From Paraescarpia echinospica (Eukaryota > Annelida > Polychaeta > Sabellida > Siboglinidae): DNA of 64,000 nucleotides. Shown piece after piece: positions 35,241 through 49,190 of this stretch (position 1 is its first letter; every line of letters starts with the position of its first letter). The position numbers were made by a program, and so were the translations under genes. The notes below the pieces were generated by a model. It was not told the DNA's origin. It ran no database searches and was given only the letters and a program-made list of their open reading frames with translations. The stretch is taken from the NCBI GenBank assembly GCA_020002185.1, contig CM034534.1:12248914-12312913 (forward strand), in the 5' to 3' direction.

Positions 35241-38057
35241 TCCTTGCAGTCACTGAGACCTGGCTCAGACCACATAACACAGCTGCATGCATTGCTGACA
35301 TTTCTCCTTCCAGTTTCACCTTCTATCATCGCCCACGGCGAGGTGGTGGTGTTGGATTTCTCATCTCAAAACAGTTCAAAGTTAATTTGCATTCAAACCC
35401 TGATTACTCCAGCTTTGAGGCCATCTGTGCCCAAATTTCCGATTCATCTTTCTCTGCTTATTTTGTGTGCATTTATCGCCCTCCAGGACACCCTGCCCAT
35501 TTCTTTGAAGAATTCCAGGATCTACTTGAAAATGTGGCAACTATTTATTCAGAATTTTATATACTCGGTGATTTTAATCTTCATCTGGACACACCTTCAT
35601 CAACAACAAGTACATTTAATGACAATCTGGCATCCTATGACATGAAACAACACGTTACCTTCTCAACACACATACATGGCCATTGGCTCGATCTCTTAAT
35701 CACCCGTTCAGATTGTAACAATATTCAGACACCTACTGCTTCAGATGGTTTATCAGACCACCACACTGTCATTGCTGATCTCAAAGTTCATAGAATTCCC
35801 GTAGAGTCCAAACACAATGTGTGTTACCGACCGATCCGTAAGATTGACATTGCTGCATTAATGACAGACATCCTTAAATCCGACCTCATCAGTAACCACA
35901 AAGAACATCTGTCAGATCTGTGTCGACAGTACTGTCAAGTACTCAAAGATTTATTTAATAAACATGCACCCCTGAGATCTAAATCTGTATCCCCAAAACC
36001 ACATGCTCCATGGATGACTCCTGAAATTCTACAATCTAAAAAGCGCCCGCGCTATCTTGAACGTGTATGGCGCAAATCACGCTCGCCCTTGGAAAGATCA
36101 CGATATTCTAAACAGTGTCACTACTGCAACAGACAAATGGCCAAAGCTCAATCAAATTATTACACAAACATGGTCTCGAGTAACTCTGATAACACACGGC
36201 AGCTATGGAACTGCATAAATCATATTTTACACAGACGGCCGCCTCCATCTCTACCTAGTCACGTGTCAGTCAAATCTCTGTATGACTCGTTTTCTAGTCA
36301 GTTCAAAGATAAAATAAGTCTTATACGTTCTGCTTTTCCATGTCACACTTTAAGTACTGTAAATGTGGACTCCCCACAAGTAAACGCTCCATTTGTATTG
36401 TTTGAGCCAGCCACAGTTGATGAAGTGAGGAAAATAATAATGTCCTCCCCAAATAAGTCATGCGATCTCGATCCATTGATTCTTTACTTGGTACAATAAC
36501 AAATTTCAAAAATGTATCACTGAGTTCGGGTAAATTCCCAGATGATTTTAAACATACACATGTAAATCCTGTTCTCAAGAAGACTTCTCTGCCAAAAGAT
36601 GATTTCAAAAATTATAGGCCAATTTATAATCTTAGCTTTATTTCTAAGATACTTGAGAAAGTCGTAGCAAGCCGTCTAAAGTGTCATATCAGCTCAACAT
36701 GTTTATCCAGTGTGCTCCAATCAGCATACAAACAATTACATTCTACAGAAACTGCTCTCCTAAAAGTACACAATGGTGTTATATTAAACATTGATAAAGG
36801 CAAATTAACTGCACTTACCTTGCTTGATCTGTCTGCCGCCTTTGATACCATTGATCACAACACTCTTGTCAAACGTTTATCAATGTGGTATGGCATAACT
36901 GGCACAGCTGGTTTTCTTCATATCTAACCAATAGACATCAATGTATAAAGATAGATAATTACTTTTTAACCTCACTCCCCACTTCATGTGGCATTCCCCA
37001 GGGTTCCGTTCTTGCGCCTTTGCTTTTCACTCTCTACACTACGCCACTCAGCTCTGTAATCCAAAGTCATAACTTGGATCATCATCTTTATGCAGATGAC
37101 ACACATATCTACATTTCCTTGGCCACGCCCGATACAAGTCACTCCCTAAACCGACTCAACGATTGTCTCCAAGATGTTTTCTTATGGATGACCGATAGCA
37201 AATTAAAGTTAAATGCAGACAAAACTGAATTCCTCATCATTGCTACTCCAATGCAGCGAGGTAAACATAACGACTTAAGTCAAACTATCACACCAGCAGC
37301 ATCAGTATGGAATCTAGGAGTGACCGTTGATTGCGACTTCAATTTCAGGCAACACCTATCCAAAACGTGCCGTTGCTGTTTTTATCATATCCGTGATCTT
37401 CGCCGCATTCGCCGACATATGTCGCTTTCTGTCGCTAAGACTATCGCAACAGCTCTTGTTAGCAGCATATTAGATTATTGCAGTTCCCTCCTTCATAATA
37501 TTGCTATCAAGGATATTGCAAAACTACAACGTGTCCAACATTGTTTAGCAAGGGTAGTCACACAATCTCCTCGATTCTCCCGCTCAGTGCCACTTCTAAA
37601 ATCACTGCATTGGCTCCCCGTGCGATATCACATTATGTTTAAGATCTGCACAATCACCTACCAAGCCCTTTCATCCAAACAACTTAGTTATATACACTCA
37701 CACCAGCTAGACAAGCCAGACAACTTCGGTCGTCCAGTTCGAAGTTGCTATATGTTCCTAGTGTTAAGACAAAGGCTGGAACTCGAGCTTTTTCAGTTGC
37801 CGCGCCAACTATATGGAATTCGCTTCCCGTTAATGTTAAATCAGCAGAAAATATTGTTACATTTCATCGTCACCTCAAAACCTATCTTTTCAATATCGCC
37901 TATCCTCCCTAGCTTCCTAGCACATCCATCCATTTGTTGACGACTTTCGCCTAGCACACGAGTACGAGAATGCTGAATCCTTTGGTTTTGGTGCGCCATT
38001 GAGCTCGGAATGTCTGAGGATATTGGCGCGTTAGAAGTTACTATTATTATTATACAT
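35228..38057 (+). mobile_element. L2/CR1-like LINE, 5'-truncated, frameshifted
   Basis: Endonuclease blocks TETWL, FYHRPRRGGGVGFL, CIYRPPGHP, LGDFNLHLD and DGLSDHHTVI span 35240-35790. They are followed by a linker and a reverse transcriptase (NYRPIYNLSFISKILEKVV, LDLSAAFDTIDH, GIPQGSVLAPLLFTLY, HLYADDTHIYI), a CRRC-like CRCCFYHIRDL block and LHWLPVRYHI. The reading passes through three frames: 35228-36499, about 36460-36927 and 36885-37940. Breaks lie near 36470 and 36910, so it is dead. The 3' end has a short UTR ending in (tat)n at 38040-38055, as usual for L2-type elements. It lies in a lectin-gene intron, antisense to that gene. Confidence 0.9.
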
Positions 38058-38190
38058 ACATACATACATACATACATACATACATACATACATACATACA
38101 TACATACTTACACACGTATGTAGGTATGAACGTACGTAGGTACATAGGTACGTATGTACGTACGTACATACATGTATATACGCATACACG

Positions 38191-38286
<96 letters not shown>

Positions 38287-38300
38287 TACATACATACATA
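38058..38300 (+). repeat. (TACA)n, ACGT-rich and (CA)n simple repeats
   Basis: A tetranucleotide tract, then tacgtacg-rich DNA, then about 70 bp of (CA)n and more (TACA)n. The long frames on both strands are simple-sequence artefacts. Confidence 0.95.
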
Positions 38301-38535
38301 CATACATACATACATACATACATACATGCATACACACGTATGTAGGTCTAAACGTACGTAGGTACATAGGTACGTACGTACGTACATATGTACATACATG
38401 TATATACGCATATACGCATACACACCCACACACATACACGCATACACAAGTACACAAATACACACATACATAAATACAATATATAAAATAATGTATAATC
38501 ACATATGTGCAAATACACGTAAATACTGTACATAC

Positions 38536-38742
38536 TGCTAAATTTGTTGTTTGTGACTCGTAGTCCAGTAACCCGAGCCTCCTCCTCTCCGAAGTCTACT
38601 GCCCACCACGCCATGCTTGCACTTTCTGTATGAAAATACGTGGAGTAATTTCCGTCATTTCCAAGGGAAGCCCTATACGTGTTTGCCTCGTACGAACTCA
38701 TGTACGCAGGCCTTCCTAGTGCGATGTTCACGTCGCCTAGCC
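38536..38742 (-). CDS. Fucolectin-type (FTP) domain, N-terminal half exon A, copy 1
   Basis: A 207-bp exon from acceptor gttacag (38743-38749) to donor A/GTATGT. Translation: LGDVNIALGRPAYMSSYE, ASLGNDGNYSTYF, MAWWAVDFGEEEARVTGL, RVTNNKFS. It is paralogous to 30633-30842, with the conserved NIALG-PA--SS start, GNDGN loop and WW-VDFG block. It is phase 1 at both ends, and its last base plus gt of the 33038-33262 exon makes a Ser codon. The longer frame continuing to 38348 is intron and simple repeat. Confidence 0.78.
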
Positions 38743-39946
38743 CTGTAACACACCAGCCAGCGATTGTAGCTTGATCAAATCGAAAACGAAAGCGTGTACT
38801 GAGACGTGCGTGTTAAGGGATCATCTCACAATACCGATGTTGTACCCCAGATGAAATAACTTTCACCTGGCCTCAGCCCACCACACATGACAGTTTGTAA
38901 ACATTGATAACATGATAATATCCATAGGCATGGGAACCGGGGTGCTTGCTGTAGCCCAGTTCCCAATGTTGAAAGAGGGGGCTTAACCCCCAATATTGAG
39001 TGTTTGTGTTAAATCGTGGGTGATCACAATTCCAGTTGGTATATCGGAGTAAATAAAAACTTTAAATATTTATATTTTTTTCGTAAAAGTGATCAAGAAC
39101 ACTCGTGCACCCATTGTTTGTTTGTGGCAAAATTAAGAACATAATGGCGGATATGTTGTTCAACAACCACCACACGCGCTCGTTTTTCGATATCATGTCA
39201 GACAGCGCGAAAGTTTTGAGTGACAAGCCCCAAAAAAATGTTTAACGTCATCGCGAAACATCTCCAATAACCCTCCCTTCTTCCGATGTCATGTGTGACC
39301 AAACATACTGCGATGTTCTGAAATGAACCACCGGGATCAGTCACCTCAATATTAATTTCGTCCTGACTCCAATTATATCAATATTATCAAAGGTCGATAT
39401 ATATAGGTCGATCTACGTCGACTAACACTCTGTCATGTTCCTAAATATATATTATATATTAACTAATAAACGATTACTCTTACTTTATATTTTTAATTTA
39501 CAGTTAGTCTGTGTGCCAATCACCATCTTTACCCTGATACGAGGTAAAGCCGCCTACCAGCGAATATTCAAAGTCATCTTATTCCCCAGGCAGCTGGGCG
39601 CAAAAATGGCTGCCACCTCACGGCGCCAGGGTAACGAACGCTAATAACCTGTTGGCGTAAAACAAACTACGAAATAGCGCGATCATTTTCTCCGTGCTCA
39701 CGAACGAATTGAGGAGGCGCGAAAGTCCGTAGCTTGAAATATCCATGTCCGAGGCTCAATATTTGTTTTTTGTCTAATATCCGATATCGATGTTCTGAGA
39801 TGAATTCTAACTACCATGTAATCACTAACTCATCTCTGGCTTTCTAATCGCGTAACTAACGTCATTGCATAAATAAAGTCATGCATAGAAACATTATGCA
39901 TACCTGCATACTTACGTACATGACTATGTTACAAAGGTGGCATGTT

Positions 39947-40062
<116 letters not shown>

Positions 40063-40311
40063 TACATACATACATACATACATACATACATACATACATA
40101 CATGCATACACACGTATGTAGGTCTAAACGTACGTAGGTACATAGGTACGTACGTACGTACATATGTACATACATGTATATACGCATATACGCATACACA
40201 CCCACACACATACACGCATACACAAGTACACAAATACACACATACATAAATACAATATATAAAATAATGTATAATCACATATGTGCAAATACACGTAAAT
40301 ACTGTACATAC

Positions 40312-40518
40312 TGCTAAATTTGTTGTTTGTGACTCGTAGTCCAGTAACCCGAGCCTCCTCCTCTCCGAAGTCTACTGCCCACCACGCCATGCTTGCACTT
40401 TCTGTATGAAAATACGTGGAGTAATTTCCGTCATTTCCAAGGGAAGCCCTATACGTGTTTGCCTCGTACGAACTCATGTACGCAGGCCTTCCTAGTGCGA
40501 TGTTCACGTCGCCTAGCC
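40312..40518 (-). CDS. Fucolectin-type (FTP) domain, N-terminal half exon A, copy 2
   Basis: An exact copy of 38536-38742 with the same splice sites. Only one of the two can pair with the single C-half exon at 33038 to make a complete domain. Including both in one mRNA would keep the frame (207 is a multiple of three) but would give two N halves in a row. They may be alternative exons or a very recent duplication not yet resolved. Confidence 0.7.
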
Positions 40519-41722
40519 CTGTAACACACCAGCCAGCGATTGTAGCTTGATCAAATCGAAAACGAAAGCGTGTACTGAGACGTGCGTGTTAAGGGATCAT
40601 CTCACAATACCGATGTTGTACCCCAGATGAAATAACTTTCACCTGGCCTCAGCCCACCACACATGACAGTTTGTAAACATTGATAACATGATAATATCCA
40701 TAGGCATGGGAACCGGGGTGCTTGCTGTAGCCCAGTTCCCAATGTTGAAAGAGGGGGCTTAACCCCCAATATTGAGTGTTTGTTTTAAATCGTGGGTGAT
40801 CACAATTCCAGTTGGTATATCGGAGTAAATAAAAACTTTAAATATTTATATTTTTTTCGTAAAAGTGATCAAGAACACTCGTGCACCCATTGTTTGTTTG
40901 TGGCAAAATTAAGAACATAATGGCGGATATGTTGTTCAACAACCACCACACGCGCTCGTTTTTCGATATCATGTCAGACAGCGCGAAAGTTTTGAGTGAC
41001 AAGCCCCAAAAAAATGTTTAACGTCATCGCGAAACATCTCCAATAACCCTCCCTTCTTCCGATGTCATGTGTGACCAAACATACTGCGATGTTCTGAAAT
41101 GAACCACCGGGATCAGTCACCTCAATATTAATTTCGTCCTGACTCCAATTATATCAATATTATCAAAGGTCGATATATATAGGTCGATCTACGTCGACTA
41201 GCACTCTGTCATGTTCCTAAATATATATTATATATTAACTAATAAACGATTACTCTTACTTTATATTTTTAATTTACAGTTAGTCTGTGTGCCAATCACC
41301 ATCTTTACCCTGATACGAGGTAAAGCCGCCTACCAGCGAATATTCAAAGTCATCTTATTCCCCAGGCAGCTGGGCGCAAAAATGGCTGCCACCTCACGGC
41401 GCCAGGGTAACGAACGCTAATAACCTGTTGGCGTAAAACAAACTACGAAATAGCGCGATCATTTTCTCCGTGCTCACGAACGAATTGAGGAGGCGCGAAA
41501 GTCCGTAGCTTGAAATATCCATGTCCGAGGCTCAATATTTGTTTTTTGTCTAATATCCGATATCGATGTTCTGAGATGAATTCTAACTACCATGTAATCA
41601 CTAACTCATCTCTGGCTTTCTAATCGCGTAACTAACGTCATTGCATAAATAAAGTCATGCATAGAAACATTATGCATACCTGCATACTTACGTACATGAC
41701 TATGTTACAAAGGTGGCATGTT

Positions 41723-41868
<146 letters not shown>

Positions 41869-44189
41869 CATACATTCGGTCATCCTCTCCAGCTAGCGTC
41901 TGCTCAGTACAGTTCCACTTATATATATATATATATATACCTAAGAATTTCTTTGAATTGCTCTTTGTTGTTGGCCGCGCGAGACTGGTTACCAAAATCA
42001 GAATGAAGATCGACAAAGTCAGGAAGCGGGAAGAAGTAGATCACTGGGTCCATTTCACTAAAACAATGGGCTCATAACAAAATCCAGCATTAAACAGAAT
42101 CCTTTGTTACGTTTAATGAGCTTTTTTCAAAATTGAACAGACCGCCGCCATATCAATGAGGACATTATTTCCGTGACACACCGCCGGAAGTGTCCCGGTG
42201 GCGTGTCCTAGAGTTGACAATTTCCAGTATACAAGATCATTGTTAATGAGCAAAATCGATTTTAATGAGCAAAATCTGGTTTATAAGCTCATAAAAATGT
42301 GAGTGAAACGGGCCCCTGTCCAGTGAACGTCAATGCAGTGCGTTGTGCATATGCCAGGGCGGTGTGGTATTGCTAACACAAGTGGCCCTTCACTGGAAGG
42401 GCATTGTCTCTCAGTAATTCAAGCCCACTCACCTTGTCGTGTCACAAAAAAGAGACACACCACGGCACCGACCCGCTGGAAGAGATTTCGTAATCTGGCC
42501 AATGATACCGTCATCACGAACTACGGCTCTTCTGTATCAGTGCCACTGACGACCCCACGATATGTGTCGCTTGTTTGTACTAGGTTTTGTGTTGATTTCA
42601 TACACATTATTGATCTGGCTAAGTGGTAGGCTTTCCAAGTAGGTTCAGTTAGATGCTAACCGATGTGAACCATTGAGTCGGGTGTGAATTATTGAAAACT
42701 TACCTGAATAATTTAACCGTCATGCCGGCACTTCACGGGACAGCAGTAGGATGTAGGGAAAATTTGCTTGGCAATGGGTGGCAGGTTCCCGTAGGTAAGC
42801 GAACCAACGGAGCCAAGCTCTCGTTGTGCATGCGTTATATTGGCACATCCGATGCAGCGCCCGTGCAGATAGTATGCGAGCTAAATTGCACCACAGCGGA
42901 TTGATTATATAATAACAATTAAATGATAACAAATTAATTAATTTATCGGATTATTGAAGCAAATTGTTTTCCTGTTTTTTTAACATAGTAGCCTAATTTT
43001 AGAAACGCAACAAGTCGGCCATATTGGATTTCTTTGACAGAGTAGCGATCTCGTATGACAGAGCGGCCATTTTTTTTTCTGATAGGAGCGGCCATTTTAT
43101 TTTCCGTACCAACTAAACGTTTGTAAGAAGAGCCCGTAGCGATCAAAGCAAGTTGACCTATTTATCTCCCAGGAGCGCCTATTGCAACAAAAACTGTTGA
43201 CCGAAGCGTCTAGTAGCATATTTCACATATGATTACGTCAATCCAACCGAGAACGTTTGAAATACTCCCGAACCCATACATCTTGCAAAAACACCATAAT
43301 TAACCGGACACGTCATAGTTTCACCTATAGCTTGTAATGAAGTGCCACCAAGCGATCGTATAGGTACTCATTTTATAATTATCGCCTACATTTCTACCAA
43401 AACTATAGAAAACAGTACTCTTGTGATCGAAACGTTTGACTGGATGGCTCTTACCAACCTTGAAACAAAACGGGTTTGCATGTAGGCTTCTACTGAATTT
43501 CGAAAACACACACACTGAAAACGGTATTTGAATACACACGTATTCGAATAAAATTTTCGGTGGCCTATATTTAATGACATTCAATACAATACAATACAAT
43601 ACAATACAATATACTTTTATTCAGATCCATAAATTGCACTTGAAATTGCATATTGAACAGCTACCATGTTTCCTATTGACACCCGAACGTGCGTGCTTGT
43701 TTAGTAAAGAATCACAACTATCCGTGGCAAGCTGGTCCATTGATGGTGTGGGCCTTTATACAAACGCACACGGACTAGACAAAGGGGAGGGGCGGGGTTT
43801 GAACGTTAATAACAACTGTAAAAAAATCACTGTTTTTTTGTAAACTCGTACATCAATCAAAGAGCAGTGAACAAAATGGCATACTGCACATTTGTAAACA
43901 ACGGCAGGTGGACTAGAAAGTCGGTGCTTTCGAATAACGGTCAGGTGTTCTAACAATTAATCCAATGCACCCCATTTGTCAATGAAGCCAGCACCACTCC
44001 CGGCAGTCACTGAGAACGTCGCCTTCCTAGAAATGACCACATGTCAGTTGCCACCACCAATGAATGTCCACAATAGCTAAACTACGCATAGTTACGTTCA
44101 CATCTTCTAATGAAAAATCCAAAGTATGCTTCTTTATAAAGCAAAAGTTATTTCTGATTTAGAACACCGTATACAAGAATATTTACTAA
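41869..44189. other. No recognised gene; small simple repeats
   Basis: Contains (TA)n at about 41922-41939, a 15-bp direct repeat ttaatgagcaaaatc near 42244 and 42263, loosely repeated gcggccatttt blocks near 43010-43100, and an (AATAC)n tract at 43581-43612. The upstream exon of the lectin gene should lie on this side, but I could not identify a signal-peptide exon. The open frames here (for example 42333-42629) show no domain. Confidence 0.45.
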
Positions 44190-45925
44190 AAGATGAACAG
44201 ATACAAGAACTGGAGGAAGAACTTCGGGAAACCAGGTTGGTGTGGGATGTGATCAGGATCGGATAAGTCAGAAGAAGAGAAGAATGCTTCACTATCTTAA
44301 AAAGTGGCCACATACTATACCACTCCAGGGCGAACAATGGCCAAGCAGGAGTAGGCTTTCTCATAAACAAGAAATGGAAACACAATCATTTATAATGAGG
44401 GTTAGCATCAGCCCCAGAGAAACAGAACTTATTCTATACATAACAAAGCGCTACAAACTGAAGATAATAGAAGTATATGCATCAACAATATTACTTTCAG
44501 AAGAAGACATAGCTAGCTTCAACAACGACGTTGATGAGACCTTAGTAAAACCAAACCACTACACGAGAATGACAGGAGACTTTAATGCACCAGTAGGGAA
44601 ACGAACAAAACAATGGAAACGGCAACATGCAAATTTGGCTTAGAAGTGAGAAACAAAATAGGCGACACCCTGGTAGAATGGGAAACATCAATAAAGTAGA
44701 ACATCACGAATACCATATTTCAGGCGAAAGCTTGGAGGAGATGGACATGGTAAAGCCTAAATGGAGAAACGAAGAACGAAACTGACTACAACTAGGAAGT
44801 GACCACAGAACGGTAATGAGCAACATCAAACTGGACGTAAAGGCTGAAAGGAAGAAGTTGATAAACAAGAGACCACCAAGAGTAGTTACCAAACAAATAA
44901 GAACAAAAACAGATCAAATTCCAACTCGAACTGCGAAGTCGAGACACTACAAGAACTAGACGACATCGACACCATGAGCGAAAACATCAGAAAGATGATC
45001 CGACTATGTGCGGCAAGTGAAACCAAAGCAATCAACAAGCAAGTAAAGTCGAGAAAATCGACACCAACACGAACCCTAAAACAAAGAGAAATGGTGGAAA
45101 ATGGCAACAATACAAAACAAATAAAGTACGCCAAAATAAGCAAGACAATCCAAAAGAATGCGAATTATGACACCAGGAAGTACTAACAAGAGATCATACG
45201 ATAAACGATTATGACATCAAAGAGCCCGAGCTATAGGACAGTGAACAGAGTATAATTCACACCGACCGGAAAGATGTGCCAGAGATAACACCATTACAGC
45301 TGGAAGCAGCGCTAAGAAATATGAAGAATGGGAAGACATCAGGCAACAACCAGGTAAACATCTACAGAAACTGACTAGATAAGATACTCAACGAAAACCA
45401 AGCAGGATTCAGAAGCAGGTACTCAACGACAGACCACATCCACGACGTAAACTAATTGAAGGAGAAGTACCGAGAATATAGTATCCCGCTCTGCATCTCG
45501 TTCGTCGTCTATGAGTAAACTTTCGACTCGGTGCAACCTCAAGCAATTCTGATCTCGCTTCAAAAAAGGGGGTAGAAGACATCGAACTCCTGAACGACAT
45601 ATAAACTAACAGCTCAATGACAGACCAGATACACAAAGAAAGTTCAACATCAAGAGAGGAGTACGACAGGGTGACACCATATCGCCCACGCTGTTTACAA
45701 AAAAATATGTTGTCGAGTCATGGATAACTAGGTAGACATTACGAAAGGAAACGATCTAGAGGAAAACCGGCGAGACGGTGGAGAGACGAACTAGAGGAGT
45801 ACTAGGAGGGCACTATCCGACAGAGGATAGCTTAAGACAGGCAAATTTGGAAACAACATGCTGAGGCCTTTGCCCAATCACGGGACACTGCGGCTGCATA
45901 ATGATGGTGATGATGACGATGCGCA
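44190..45925 (+). mobile_element. RTE-like LINE relic, internally deleted
   Basis: The fragments in order are: LEEELRET and VWDVI (endonuclease start), GVGFLINKKW, KLKIIEVYA, TGDFNAPVGKR, CKFGLEVRNKIGDTLVEW, DIDTMSENIRKMI, then RT pieces (QAGFRSRYSTTDHIH, RRGVRQGDTISPTLFT). There is then a jump to the extreme C-terminus (RWRDELEEY, DRQIWKQHAEAFAQ). It ends in gatggtgatgatgacgatg, the kind of short tail typical of RTE-type elements. Many frameshifts and stops are present. The RT palm and most of the region after it are missing, replaced near 45703-45735 by a 33-nt sequence of foreign origin. The clade assignment is from remembered family patterns. Confidence 0.75.
45703..45735 (+). repeat. 33-nt perfect inverted repeat, left arm
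   Basis: Begins aaatatgttgtcgagtc and is the exact reverse complement of 48558-48590. It sits at the internal deletion point of the RTE-like relic. Confidence 0.95.
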
Positions 45926-46039
45926 TTTGTTTCGTCGGCTTGGACTGGAACCATCCAAATGTCACTGGTGTTACCTGCCTTTGGTTCGACAAATGTTTCG
46001 TATACCGGGAACATAGTCAACTGGATATAAATGTGTTTG

Positions 46040-48557
46040 TTTAAATGCAAGGAGTATAGTAAACAAAAGAAATGAACTAAACATTATGGTAGAAGATATT
46101 GACCCTCATATAATAGGTATAACCGAATCCTGGACCACCACCGATATATCAGATGCTGAATTGGGACTGACAGGATATGTAATGTTTAGAAAAGATAGAA
46201 TAGGAAGAAAGGGAGGTGGAGTTATTTTATATATTAAAGAATCTATTCAGGCTTATGAAATAAAATTAGAAAGAGAAGCAGATTGCGAAGAAGCTGTTTG
46301 GTGTAACATAGTTACAGGAAACTCAACGTTAACAGTTGGGTTAGTTTATCGAAGTCCAAACATAAGCATAGAAGAGAATGAAAACATACAAAACACTATA
46401 AGGGAAGTAAGCAAACGGGACTGTATTATTATGGGGGATTTTAACCACGGGCATATACAATGGAAATCTTTACAGAGTATGGGGAGTGAGGACCACAAGT
46501 TTTTAGTTTTAGTTTAAGATACATTCCTTTCTCAACATGTGCTAGAACCAACCAGGGGTGAGAATGTGTTAGTCATAGTTTTGTCCTCACAGAATGAACT
46601 AGTTGACAATGTCAAGATATGTGAGCCACTGGGGAGTAGCGATCACAACCAGATACACTTTACCATCAAAGTAAAATCAGAAAGTATAAACAAAACATGT
46701 GGAAGTCATATAGATGTACTGGAAATGATGAAGACTACAACAGTTATAAAGAAGCACTTAACCAAGCTACAGCTGAAATTAGAAAGTCAAAGAGAAGCTA
46801 TGAACAACAATTAGCTAGTAATATAAAACATGACAGCAAGAGTTTTTATGCGTATGTTCGAAGCAAACAGAAAGTTCAAGATAAGGTCGGTCCTCTAGAA
46901 GATAGTGTTGGAAATATAATATCAGAGGGATTCTTAATGGCAGAAGACCTGAATGAGTACTTTAGTTCAGTGTTTACCAGAGGTTAAGTTCAAGGGGGCA
47001 GATTCAGACTATTTAGGACAATTAATTGTAACCCCGGAAATGGTAGCTAAGAAAATAAGGGCTATGAAGGATAATAAATCACCTGGAGTGGATGGTATTC
47101 CACCCAAACTACTATTGGAAATTGTAGAACAAATTAGCATACCGCTTGCAACAGTTTTCAACTTGTCATTAGAAGAGGGAGTGGTTCCTTTAGAATGGAA
47201 AGAAGCAAACATTATACCGTTATTCAAAAAAGGTTCGAGAAACAAGTCAGAGAACTATAGACCAGTGAGTTTAACATCAGTGATTTGTAAATTATTAGAA
47301 AGACTAATTAAAGATCACAAATATGTTATGTTTTTTGGAAGACATCACTAAGTGGGTAGATGAGGGATCACCAGTAGATATCGTCTTCTTAGATTTTCAA
47401 AAAGCTTTCGACAAAGTACCACATCAAAGATTACTGCTTAAACTAAAGGCCCATGGCATAGGAAATGGTATAATAAACTGGATAGAACAATGACTGATTG
47501 ACAGAAGACAACGTGTAGTAGTTGATGGGGTGGCTTCAAACTGGAAATCGGTATTGAGTGGGGTACCACAGGGATCAGTATTAGGACCTATATTATTCTT
47601 AATATATATAAACGATTTGGATGATGAAATAACAAGCAAGGTGTTGAAATTTGCGGATGATACAAAAGTGTTTAGAAGGATTAAAAGTGATGGAGATAGA
47701 TAGCATTTACAAGATGATCTTGACAGGTTGATCCAATGGTCTGAAAAGTGGAAAATGCTGTTCAATTTTGGGAAATGTAAATGCCTCCACACAGGACATG
47801 GGAACGAAGAGGTAGAATATACAATGGGGGGTACTGTACTAAGTACTCCTGAAAAAGAAAAGGACTTAGGGTTAACCATTAGTGCTGATATGAAGGTTTC
47901 AGAGCAGTGCGGAATTGCAGCTTCAAAGGGAAATCAAATCCTTGGATTAATTAGGCGAAACATAACGTATAAGGAAAAAGAGCTAATAATACCGCTGTAC
48001 AAAACAATAGTTAGGCCTCATTTAGAATATTGTATTCAAGCGTGGAGGCCGTATCGCAGGAAGGACATAGATATGCTAGAAAGAGTGCAGAGGAGAGCAA
48101 CTAAAATGATACCAAAACTGAGGGATTTTAGTTACGAAATACGCCTAAAAAAATGCGGTTTAACAACACTAGAGACCAGGAGGTTGAAAAGAGATCAGAT
48201 AGAAGTGTTTAAAATATTGAAGGGTTATGAAAATATTGTTAGAAATATTTTTTTCTCAGTTAAGAAACATAGAAGGACTAGAGGGCATGAACTTACATTA
48301 GCAAAGGAGCAGTGTAGATTAGATATAAGAAAGTTCTCATTCTCACAAAGGACTGTAAATGAATGGAACAGATTATCTGCTGATTGTGTGGGTGCTAGTA
48401 GCGTGAATATGTTTAAAAATAAAATCGACACATACCTCAGACGGGCTGAATACACATAGATAAAAGGGTCGGACTCTCGATAAGCCAAAGGGCTTCCTTG
48501 TCCACCTGCCACCTAGAGTTAATTCTCTGGGTGGCAATCTTGTTAAATCTTGTTAAA
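46040..48557 (+). mobile_element. CR1-type LINE, 5'-truncated and mutated
   Basis: Endonuclease from about 46045 (SIVNKRNELN, IIGITESW, RIGRKGGGVILYIKES, GLVYRSPNIS, IMGDFNHGHIQW, SSDHNQIHF), linker (SFYAYVRSKQKV, SVFTR), then reverse transcriptase (PGVDGIPPKLL, FKKGSRNKSENYRPVSLTS, LDFQKAFDKVPHQRLLLKL, GVPQGSVLGPILFLIYINDL, KFADDTKVF). The C-terminus runs to LRRAEYT with a stop at 48457-48459. Damage includes frameshifts near 46515, 46700 and 46980, a 77-bp deletion near 47318 relative to the copy at 62708, and stops at about 47491 and 47701. The 3' UTR ends in a repeated aatcttgtta-like block at about 48536-48557. Confidence 0.92.
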
Positions 48558-48590
48558 CTACCTAGTTATCCATGACTCGACAACATATTT
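48558..48590 (-). repeat. 33-nt perfect inverted repeat, right arm
   Basis: The exact reverse complement of 45703-45735, starting at the first base after the CR1 3' end. Confidence 0.95.
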
Positions 48591-48799
48591 TGAATAACTG
48601 AGGAGGTATTTTATTGTGAATTGGTGCCTTAGATATTTTTGTTACTGGTGTAACTTTGTGTGATTTGCAGGCTTCAGTAAAATGAGGAAGTGGAAGTTGC
48701 ATTTCTTGGTGCAAGGTAACCCGGCCTTAAGTCATAGACGCGGAAACAGGGGGGGCGGGGGACAGCTGCCCCCAAATTTCTCTCCCATGAAATGTTATA

Positions 48800-49190
48800 T
48801 AGGTTTAAAAAAGTTAGGGTCGCTATTTTTTCTAAGCAGGATAAGTTGACCAAATTCAAGATGGCCGCCAACCATACGAATTGCGGTTATTTTTAATTAA
48901 AATATGATTTTAATTAATTCCTTACATGTTTGTAATGTTATCTTGAACCCTTAGCAATGAAAATACCCCATGTAACTAAATATAATGTTGGTATATTTAG
49001 TTACATGTGAAAGATAGTAGACGGGCCGCTATCTTGAATTTCAAAATGGCGGTAGAAAAAAAGATTTGCTTACCGTTCATTGCATTGATATGTTCAGTAT
49101 ACACTTTTCACTTACTAGTGATTCATGATATTCTCAGAATATCCGTTAATTTGAAACCAAAATATAAATAGGGTGGCAAATTCAAGATGG
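48800..49190 (+). repeat. Dispersed 'caagatggccgcc' repeat, left copy
   Basis: Contains gataagttgaccaaattca, aagatggccgccaacca, then about 200 bp later a gcc-atcttgaatttc block, and a third gggtggcaaattcaag block near 49170. Read inverted, 52140-52420 has the same order of blocks with matching spacing. It looks like an old repeat family rich in this motif. Confidence 0.65.

Noticed and set aside
33493..35329. Three overlapping minus-strand ORFs of 549 to 608 codons, repeats of MSIVLEDVYCLGGCLLSW
   Set aside because: The 19-bp minisatellite has no stop codon in any minus frame, so all three frames stay open at once. This is repeat geometry and not a repeat protein.
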